Below, in pieces: positions 54,077-61,956 of a DNA stretch of 64,000 bases (position 1 is the first letter of the stretch; the number at the start of each line of letters is the position of its first letter). The notes beneath the pieces are model-generated. The model was not told where the DNA came from. It was given only the letters and a program-made list of their open reading frames with translations, and searched no databases. A program made the position numbers and the translations under genes. Origin of the DNA: Cylindrotheca closterium (lineage: Eukaryota > Bacillariophyta > Bacillariophyceae > Bacillariales > Bacillariaceae); assembly GCA_933822405.4 (NCBI GenBank), contig CAKOGP040001113.1, positions 416,432 through 480,431 on the forward strand, given 5' to 3'.

Positions 54077-55457
54077 ATGAATGAAACAGAGCAGATACTT
54101 GTGTCTGCCTTGAACAGCCTGACTGTCCAAGAGAGAACAGAGGCACTTCATGATATCCATTGCGTTGGAAAAGAGCTCAGGGAAACCACTGAAATCGTCA
54201 AAAAGAATCTTGCAGAATTTGATCAAGCGGTCCGTCGGGAACGAAATCCAGTTTACGAAATGGCCGTAGACCAAAACAGAGCCTATGTCGAAAATCGATC
54301 ATTTCGTTTGCGATTCCTGAGAGCTGAAATGCACAACATCGGGAAAGCTGTTGATAATATGATGAACTTTCTTCGCAATAAGTTGTTGCACTTTGGTGAA
54401 GATAAAGTGAGCCGGGATATTTGCTTGAGCGATCTTAGTGAAGAGGAGGTTGGGCTTCTCTTGTCTGGAATCTTTCATATTCAAAACGATAGAGATCCAA
54501 TGGGGAGGGTGATTGTGTATATAACTGGCGGTACTGAGATGCTGGAGAAATGTAGGCCAGAAACTCTGGTAAGTCTTGTGATCTTTGCTTTCCACACAGC
54601 ACAGCGACCTCGTTGAGAACCCTGATGAACAAGAAACTTACGATTCAAATCCGTTTTACCATATATAGATACGTGTCGCATATTATTTCTATTTCAACAT
54701 CTTGAGCTCGATCGAAGCCGTACAAATGAAGGGTATTGTTCTTATCGTGTACGACATGTCGGCACCGGAACTGAGGAGGCAATTTGTGATGCCTGGACTT
54801 ATCTTTGGGTTATTGGCTCAAGCTGAACAAAGATCCTTTCCTGTCCGCTTCTCTGCACTGCACACCTGTGTAAGGACAGGGACTACCAACATGCGTATTC
54901 TCGATACAAATGTTGCGGCAGGGGCAAGACAACTTCCACAGCATCTTCAAGCAAGAATGCGGTTCCACCACGGAAGCAACACTGAGCTCCAGCATATTCT
55001 TAGTGCGTTTGGAATCCCTATTGATTCTCGTCCGCTTAACATGGATGGTAGTCTGCGTCGAGAAAGCCTCAACTTGTGGCTTTATCGGCACATGGCAGCG
55101 AATGAAAGCGAAAGTCTACCTGCTCTCCACTCTTATGCATCTTCCACTTTGTCCATAACTACGGGAATTCGAGAGAAAGATATTCTATTTGGAAGAGGTC
55201 GACTTGTGCAATTCCACCCTGGCAATGTGCTGTACCGAAACTTTCTCGAGACACATGCAGAGGAGCACGATTCTGCCCCCCGGAAGCTGAGACGAAAGGT
55301 CGCCATTGGCTTGACCAGCCAGCTCATCGGAAGCGGCCTCCGCTTCATGCAGCTGGTGGAAAACAGATGGTCCGAAAGAAACTTTGAAGAATCAGTGGTG
55401 AAAGTCAGTCAATTTTACCGCACCCTGCGAAGGAATAGGGGTAGAGGATCGGTTTAA
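54077..55457 (+). CDS. CRAL-TRIO-DUF6824 fusion protein, right copy
   Basis: Exons 54077-54568 and 54669-55457 join in phase 0 to 426 residues, with splice sites identical to the left copy. Exon 1 differs from the left copy at several residues (for example QILVSALNSLTVQERTEALH here against QILASALNSLTAEKRTEALH there). Exon 2 is identical at the protein level up to QFYRTLRRN. The SEC14/CRAL-TRIO-like part and the DUF6824-type domain are complete. The C-terminus ends early (RGRGSV) after a small change near 55435, about 20 residues shorter than on the left. Both copies keep an open frame, which suggests both may be functional. Confidence 0.75.
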
Positions 55458-55563
55458 AAGCCTGACTATTCCTACTGCCACAGTGCCTCTATTGTCATGA
55501 GAATAGCCAAACGTCAATGATGCCCACGGTTATCACAGCATGGATATGAACCAACATATTCGT

Positions 55564-56166
55564 TTACTTTCCAGGCACAGCAACTCCAAAATGGGGTGTT
55601 TTGGTTGGAGTAGCCAGGAATTCCTTCAGTTCCCAATCGTTTTCTTGGAGGACGTTCTTCGCGAGATCTAGATTACGGTCCTTCACTCCTTCGATGCAGT
55701 CGCAAAACACGAGGCAGTCTCTTGGCCCATCCCCAGTGTTTCCGACTTGGCAAAAAGAGCTCAGCAGGCTCAACACTTTGGCGGCCGATCCCCTTTCCAA
55801 ATGGACCAGTATACCCTCCAAAAGAAATATAGTGACTGTATCATTTTTAGAGTCATTCCTTTTTCCTCCTTCTTGGTCAGTAGATTCTAACAGTGATGAG
55901 TGAGTGGCGGTGGTTTGGGGGATGTTGTTCAGATCAACACCGTTCATGATTGGTAGCTCGCAACCCGGCCGTAGATCGCCCTTTTTTGCTTGACTCAATT
56001 CCGCCAGGTCAGTCTCGATCGCTTCGTCAACGATAGAATATTAGTACGACGTCTGATAGTTATCTTGGGTGGAAGGAACCATATCGTCTCGGTTTGACTA
56101 TTGTCTCAATGACTGTAATATTGGCGGGAATGTGAAGCCTTTTTCATCATGCGTGGAAGGGACCAT
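55564..56166 (-). pseudogene. LCMT-like SAM methyltransferase, broken (right arm)
   Basis: The 5' end (ATG at 56166, MVPSTH…) matches the left copy for about 130 bp. The sequence then jumps, near 56040, to the region coding …IVDEAIE.DL, so about 475 bp including the GAGYD motif are missing. The remaining frame reads PGCELPIMNGVDLNNIPQTT, TVTIFLLEGILVHLE and on to the natural C-terminus (LKEFLATPTKTPHFGVAVPG). Loss of the SAM-binding motif makes it non-functional. It preserves the C-terminal end lost in the left arm. Confidence 0.8.
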
Positions 56167-56509
56167 TGTGAGACAAGGAGGAACGGTGCATCCAGACAAC
56201 ACAGGACATATGCTATCAGTCGCATCTGTGGCGTGATTGCAGAAAGTGTCCATGATATCAGTCTGGGTAACATTCAATCAAAGAGTTCATGTCATGGAGA
56301 TGGCATACTGTATCTTCGACGACTGACTGACTCATTCACTCCTCGTTACAATAAATCAATCAACGGACACGGCACGAACCTGGTACACGTGTACACCACA
56401 CGTACACGTACGCGTACGTGTATATCGCGCGCAAAACCCGGATTTTTTTCAATTTGTATGCATTCGGGGCTGTCGCATACGACAGTCTATGGACAAATGT
56501 TGTGATTCA

Positions 56510-56935
56510 ATCCTGCTATTGTTGGGATTGCGATCACAGTTCGCGAGAAAGGATAAAAAAATCCAAATCCAAAACAAGAGTCTCTATATGGAGGATTCGT
56601 CAAGCTCATTGCCGGGCATTGGTACGAGATTGGCACCAACAATGATGCTCGAGAACTAGTCAGTCAATCACTGCCTTTGAGACAAACTAAGCGAAAACCA
56701 CCGCTCCAGTGCCAGCTCCAAACGGAAGAGAAAGAACGCAATCAATACCAAAATGAGCGACGAATTTGATGCTTTTGTGGCATCCAATCCATTTATCTCC
56801 AAGAGAATGAGAACCTTGTCAAGTGCCATTGAAACACACGGAAAGGTGGTGTGTTGATTGGAGACGTTCAACTGGAAATTTCAATGAACAGAATGGACAG
56901 TTAGATCTTGAACGAGTTCACGAAGGAGAGTTTTA
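56510..56935 (+). pseudogene. decayed DUF6824 gene fragment
   Basis: This stretch matches about 57690-58040 of the intact DUF6824 gene: GGAGGATTCGTCAAGC, TGGTACGAGATTGG, CCGCTCCAGT.C.AGCTCCAA, GAGAATGAGAACCTTGTC and GAACAGAATGGACAG. Frameshifts and stops (for example TAG after GCTCGAGAA) interrupt it and the N-terminal half is absent. It is a tandem relic 0.5 kb before the intact copy. Confidence 0.8.
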
Positions 56936-57441
56936 CTTCGCTTAGTGTATGCGCACCTCAATAAAGGCATCACTGCGCTCCTCTTTGAGAAGAATACTTT
57001 TGTACCGATACCTACAACAATACTTTTCTTGGTGGTTACATCATCAATTACATGTAAACAAATTTTAAAAACTCCAATGCCACATTCTCTCATAATACCA
57101 CACGATACGATCTAGAACAGTTGTCTTATTTTACGATCAGCTTGAGCAGTCGTTGCAGACTGTGTGCTGTACTCGTAGAGTGCATCTCGTGTTAGCAAAA
57201 TCTTCCAGCAGTTTTCGGACTCTCCAAATCGGCAGTTCACTTTTATTAGCTGTAAAAGTTTCAGTTCACTTACTTATCACTCTTCATGTCGTACACGACA
57301 TGCTTACTTAACGTTGGTATTCATTGGGTGATCAACCAATCACAGATACATCCGATTAGATCCGCAATGGGAAGAATAACATGAGTCTCACAAAAGAACT
57401 GACAATACAACAAAAAAGAAAACTACCAACCAACTGCAAAC
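56936..57441 (+). other. intergenic region before the intact DUF6824 gene
   Basis: 506 bp, AT-rich with no recognised element. The final 60 bp are A/C-rich, as in other leaders of this window. Confidence 0.5.
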
Positions 57442-58074
57442 ATGATCCAATTTTTTCGACAACAACCTGATTACCAGTACCTTACTCAAGCTGCCAACAG
57501 AGAAGAAGGGAAAACAGTCCTACCCGATTCCTTTACTCCGAGCGAAAACGATGTCATCTGTTCTAGAGCAAAGGTATCTCAAAGCCATCCTGGAAATCTT
57601 GCCTTCAATGCAATCATCAACAGTTGTGTTTCTGAATATGCAAATGCTAGTGGAAAAATTGAGAAGTCCATTATTGTTTCCAACATTATCAATACAGTTC
57701 GAAGCAAAAGTCCAAATGGAGGATTTGTCAAGCAAATTGCTGGACAATGGTACGAGATTGGGACCTCCACTGCTCGAGAAAGAGTCAGCCAAGCACTTCG
57801 AGATAGACTAAGTGGAAAATACCGCTCCAGTTCTAGCTCCAAGCGAAAGAGAAAGAACGAAATCAACGCTGAAATGAACGATCATTTGGACGCCTTTGTG
57901 GAATCAAATCAATTCGTCGCCAAGATAATGAGAACATTGTCGGGTGCCATCAAGACACATGCTAGAGTGATGGGAGACGTACAGCTGGGAATGATGATGA
58001 ACAGAATGAACAGTGAAATTCTGAACGAACTGAAAAAGACATCGACGATGATCCTTCCGTCCCTATCTCAATAG
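57442..58074 (+). CDS. DUF6824-type domain protein
   Basis: Single exon, 210 residues, a paralogue of the gene at 37396. The domain spans about 30-135: SENDVICSRAKVSQSHPGN, KIEKSIIVSNIINTVRS, GGFVKQIAGQWYEIGT and ARERVSQALRDRLSGKYRS. It is followed by a basic patch (SSKRKRKNE), a possible nuclear signal, and a helical tail DAFVESNQFVAKIMRTLSGA. In both paralogues the tail keeps F/V…SNQFV. In the HPGN-preceding segment this copy has SRAKVSQS where the 37396 gene has ARGSHVKK. The function is unknown. Confidence 0.8.
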   Translation: MIQFFRQQPDYQYLTQAANREEGKTVLPDSFTPSENDVICSRAKVSQSHPGNLAFNAIINSCVSEYANASGKIEKSIIVSNIINTVRSKSPNGGFVKQIAGQWYEIGTSTARERVSQALRDRLSGKYRSSSSSKRKRKNEINAEMNDHLDAFVESNQFVAKIMRTLSGAIKTHARVMGDVQLGMMMNRMNSEILNELKKTSTMILPSLSQ

Positions 58075-58348
58075 AAACATCATCATCGACAATTTCGAAT
58101 AATGTTGAATATAAAACAATATCAGTGATTCCTCCTGGATGGATATCGCACTGTATGCTTTGTGGAGCGAGGTCGTACCTCTGATAGTATAGAGACTATC
58201 CGTATCATTTATTCTTAAGCATGTCGACTACCCCGACTGAACCTCCTAGTTTCAAACCAATCAATCTCGCATTTTCACACTTTTATAATAGTACCAGGTA
58301 CAATACATATACCATCATCTACAGTTCCGGTAGCGAATAAAGCAAGCC

Positions 58349-58912
58349 ATGGCTACACCGGGCTACGGTCGAAGTCAAATTATTGCACTGTATCGAAGCT
58401 GCCGTCGATCGATGTTACGAATTCCAGATCCAGCACAACGTGAAATATATAATACTCACCTTAGAGCCAGCTTCAGAGCCAAAGGACAGTTGTTTCCCGA
58501 ATCAAGGGAGGCAATCTTGGCAATTGACGATGCCAGAGAGCAACTCGATCGAATGGAATACTATCATTCAATACGTGAAGAGAAAGAGCGACAACAACGA
58601 TTGGACCTTTCGTCGAAACAAAATGGATCACCGTTCCCGACTGAATCAGAAGGTGCTAAAATGAATTATACAAATGCAACTGGCGTAAGGAATGAGGTTG
58701 TGCGAAATTGGTTGGGAAGAACACTCCCCCAGTTGCATTCTGACGATCTGGCTCACTACGCATCTCGTCTGGTCGAGGATGGCTTTGATTCAGCCGAAAT
58801 ATTGGAAACGGACTTGATGGAAGAAGACTTGGACTTTATGAAAAAGGCTCATCGCAGAGCACTGATTAGAGTGAAGGGCCTTGACGATACAGCAGTAAGC
58901 AAGGTAGAATAG
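58349..58912 (+). CDS. LYR-motif plus SAM-domain fusion protein
   Basis: Single exon, 187 residues. The N-terminus has the Complex1_LYR pattern: IIALYRSCRRSMLRIPDPAQ followed by a basic helix (IYNTHLRASFRAKGQ). LYR proteins serve as mitochondrial Fe-S and respiratory-complex assembly factors. After a charged linker (about 70-110) the C-terminal part (VRNWLGRTLPQLHSDDLAHY, then LVEDGFDSAEIL and MKKAHRRALIRV) has the five-helix layout of a SAM interaction domain, with the usual L..LG….Y pattern. LYR proteins are normally about 90-120 residues without a second domain. A mitochondrial site is inferred. Confidence 0.7.
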   Translation: MATPGYGRSQIIALYRSCRRSMLRIPDPAQREIYNTHLRASFRAKGQLFPESREAILAIDDAREQLDRMEYYHSIREEKERQQRLDLSSKQNGSPFPTESEGAKMNYTNATGVRNEVVRNWLGRTLPQLHSDDLAHYASRLVEDGFDSAEILETDLMEEDLDFMKKAHRRALIRVKGLDDTAVSKVE

Positions 58913-59291
58913 ATTTTCTACAGGAGTAAAGTCATGAACTGAGAGTTGCTGTATATGTACAATATGCTCTAAGTCATTTGTATAACCCATTCAATGAATG
59001 GTTCTGCCGATGGAGCAGCAACCAGATGCGAGCGTATCCAATCTCGCCGACTAGGTATATCAATATGCTGTGGATCATAAAATCGGAAGTAGGCGCTGGA
59101 ACAGTTGTCATTGACTGAAAAGCGATCGGAAGTCCTACAAAACCTTTGCATCTATTCGAATCCAACAGATGCTGTTTGAGAGTATGGAAACGTCACTTTC
59201 GTCCTTTCGTTTGCATTTAAACGGGTGTAGAATGTGACATTCAAGGCTCTCTATCTTGTTTCCAATGCAGGCATAGCCAAACTGTACAGAA
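58913..59291. other. convergent intergenic region
   Basis: 379 bp between the 3' ends of the LYR-SAM gene (+) and the 59292 gene (-). No gene or RNA was recognised. Confidence 0.5.
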
Positions 59292-60974
59292 TCATACTGC
59301 TCCATCACCATTTTTGGTAGTTTCCGCCATTTTTGGATCGTTCAATATATTTTCATATATTATCGCTGCCATGTAGAGGGCCTCGACATCAGAGACCTGG
59401 GGGGCCAGGTGAATCCAATCAAAGGCATTGTCCCACATTGGTGAAACAATGAACCGCGTATCCAGAAACTCCACAAGATTGCGGCCAATGGCAGTTTTCT
59501 TTTTGACTTCCTCCACTGCCTTTTGGATCACGTGGGTGTATCCATCCATCACCACTGGCGAACGCCAATCCGTTATTGGACAGGCTCCAGTGACATCCCC
59601 AATTGGAATGTGGTGGATGGATCTCATGTACACCTTCACGTCTTCCTCCTTGTCGGCAAATGTCGATACTGCAACGTTCACGATTCGTTTCATTTCGGTA
59701 TAAAATCGATCAAACAAATATGGCGATCCTTGCATGAGGCTACCGGGCCACTGGGCCACTCCCACAATAAAGCGAGTGCAACTGTGGTTTGTGTGATAGT
59801 GGTCGAACATCCATGGACTAATGTCAGATGGATACCGTGCCTGGATATGGTGTACATACTTTCCCAATCCAATAGCGTTGAAGGATTTTCCAAGAAACCG
59901 ACTGTGGGAATACCCAACGAGACATATTTTTGGCATCTTTGGCACAGTTCTGGCTGCAATTTTGAGTCTCTCACCCCAAGCTTCTCGAGCCTCCTTGTTC
60001 TCCCATTCGAAAGAATAAGATTCGAGAGCTGTACCATTCATTGGCACCGCACATCTTTCTATTTGGGGGTTTCGGCGACAGTGCCGTGGTTGGTATCGCG
60101 TGTACAAGGGTTTTGGTATGGATGCTGATGCCATGTTGGTGGAAACCCACCGTCCCGTGGGTCGAAGATGTGGAGTACTTTGGATGGCTTCTTCAATCGT
60201 GACATAAGCTTCCTCTCCCGTAATACGGTTGTAGGTCGGATCTTCTAAACAATCCTTTTGGAAATCATAAGATAGCCACGCCGATTCATTCTGCTTCCTC
60301 GTCACTGCATTGATTCCAAAATCGTTGCAGAACAGGATAATGATATCCAAAAAGTAGGTTCCGGGTTCGAGCCACTGTTTGTTGTACGAGCCACAGTGTA
60401 CAAACTCGCTACTGCTTTCCCCAGTACTTTCTTCTTTCCATTCCAACAGGGCAAGTGATGGACCAGAGAGCCGCCCAAGAAAGGCAGGGTGTGGACATCG
60501 GGAATTTTCCGCGAGTGACACACAAATGGATTGGTTTTCTGGATCATGCCAAATAACAAATACATCAGAAGCAACAGTGGAATTCGAATTCGAAGGAATC
60601 TGAACCTTTTCCCAGCTTTGTTGGATATCTGATGATGAGCGAACTAGAGTTCCCTTGTTTGTGTCTCTCTTTGGGTGAATTTCGTCGTTCTTGTCCTCAT
60701 TGTTCTTGTTCCATGTAGTACTAGTGGTGCTGCTGGTGCTGGTCCTCGTTGCATTGAATTTCGCTGTGTAGTGCAATGGTTGCCGAAACGAATTCAAGGA
60801 GCGACTTTCATACAGAAGAGAACACAGGATAGTTGCTGCAGCACCGATGATTACTAGTCTACAATCACCGCGTATCATGATGGTTGGCAACGGTACAGTG
60901 TAGGGACGTTTCGATGTGTCAAGGAAATTTGGATTTTCCGTTAGGATTTCAACTACCGGCCGGCGCGCACGCAT
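59292..60974 (-). CDS. type II membrane protein with possible SGNH/PC-esterase motifs
   Basis: Single exon, 560 residues from ATG 60974; an ATG at 60878 would leave a seven-residue cytosolic tail before the same membrane helix (LVIIGAAATILCSLL) and is equally possible. A Ser/Thr-rich stem follows, then a luminal body with about eight Cys. KICLVGYSHSRFLGKSFNAI (about 355) is placed like the GDS block, and DNAFDWIHLAPQVSDVEALY (about 525) like the DxxH block, of PC-esterase / trichome-birefringence-like proteins. Those Golgi enzymes acetylate polysaccharides. Several N-glycosylation sites (NAT, NST, NHS) fit a secretory protein. The similarity is partial, so the function is a guess. Confidence 0.55.
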   Translation of the reverse strand: MRARRPVVEILTENPNFLDTSKRPYTVPLPTIMIRGDCRLVIIGAAATILCSLLYESRSLNSFRQPLHYTAKFNATRTSTSSTTSTTWNKNNEDKNDEIHPKRDTNKGTLVRSSSDIQQSWEKVQIPSNSNSTVASDVFVIWHDPENQSICVSLAENSRCPHPAFLGRLSGPSLALLEWKEESTGESSSEFVHCGSYNKQWLEPGTYFLDIIILFCNDFGINAVTRKQNESAWLSYDFQKDCLEDPTYNRITGEEAYVTIEEAIQSTPHLRPTGRWVSTNMASASIPKPLYTRYQPRHCRRNPQIERCAVPMNGTALESYSFEWENKEAREAWGERLKIAARTVPKMPKICLVGYSHSRFLGKSFNAIGLGKYVHHIQARYPSDISPWMFDHYHTNHSCTRFIVGVAQWPGSLMQGSPYLFDRFYTEMKRIVNVAVSTFADKEEDVKVYMRSIHHIPIGDVTGACPITDWRSPVVMDGYTHVIQKAVEEVKKKTAIGRNLVEFLDTRFIVSPMWDNAFDWIHLAPQVSDVEALYMAAIIYENILNDPKMAETTKNGDGAV

Positions 60975-61294
60975 GCTGGGCAGCAAATCGGGTCCAATAC
61001 TGTTTGCTGATAATTCGGTGTTGTTGTGCAGCCTCTGATATGAACAAAAGACACCTGATGAAACCTACTGTAGATCCTGCATAATTACTCTGTCTACCTA
61101 TTTTTCGATGGTATGTAGTTTCGATTATCTCTTAGTAGTCTGTGTCCAAGGATAAGGCCGAAAACTCGACCAAGCACATGTATCCTTATGCATTAAACTT
61201 GAGCAAGGCCTCTGTATCGTCGTCACACCACATGCAAGGCTACTTGTACTGTATCATCGTAACACCGCATACGACATGCAATGGGATGCAGGCT

Positions 61295-61370
61295 CTCTCT
61301 TGATTTTCAATTGCCCCCCCCCCCCCCCTCTCTTGATTTTCAATTGCCCCCCCCCCCCACCCCCCAATTG
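61295..61370 (+). repeat. duplicated block with 15- and 12-nt C runs
   Basis: CTCTCTTGATTTTCAATTG occurs at 61295-61313, followed by 15 C. It occurs again at 61328-61346, followed by 12 C, then A and six C. The minus strand therefore carries long G-runs. Confidence 0.9.
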
Positions 61371-61637
61371 TACAGCAGCAGGCATGTCGTGTTTGCTCAT
61401 CCGGTTTCTTCTTGAGAGTTCGTGCTCACAATGTAAAAAAGGCTTTCCATGACGGTAATAAATGATATTCAAATATCTGCCCCAAATTTACAATCATGTT
61501 CAATTACTTAACGATCACGTCCCCCATTTAATAAGCGCTAGTGATGAGTCAGATTTGACTACGACGTCATTTGGAAGGAATCGGGGACAAGCAGTATACT
61601 CTGTACGTACGTGTACACGTACGCCGGTCCAGAGAAA

Positions 61638-61645
61638 TATAAAAA
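61638..61645 (+). promoter_or_regulatory. TATA-like box of the ABCB gene
   Basis: TATAAAAA lies 312 nt before the ATG at 61957, on the coding strand. Confidence 0.35.
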
Positions 61646-61956
61646 GTCAGATCACGAGCGCCGCGCTTCTTTCTAGCATGTTCTGGAAGATCTAAAATTC
61701 AGGTCGTGATGGATGAGCTTATCGTTATCAGCGCATTATTCGTTTGGTGTGTGCAAACCACACAGGAAGAGAAGGTTTCATAAAAACAAACAAGTGTTTG
61801 TTCCGACACAACTCTCATAATACTCTCAGACTCCCAGCCGTTGTTGCTTCTAATAACAGCATCGACCACAGTACCTGATTAATACTGAAGTTATCTTAAC
61901 GACAACCACCTTTTAACACATCAGCACTCACATTGTCCATAAATTTGCTCGAAACA

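Larger units (their letters stand above)
53860..56325 (-). repeat. right arm of the inverted duplication
   Basis: It matches 44295-46985 in reverse complement. Relative to the left arm it keeps the methyltransferase C-terminal part but lacks about 475 bp of its middle. The arms are separated by about 6.9 kb of unrelated sequence. Confidence 0.85.
60975..61956. other. divergent intergenic region
   Basis: It lies between the starts of the 59292 gene (-) and the ABCB gene (+). It holds a duplicated 19-bp block followed by C-runs (61295-61370), a run of alternating purines and pyrimidines near 61602-61625 and a TATA box at 61638. No gene was recognised. Confidence 0.55.
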
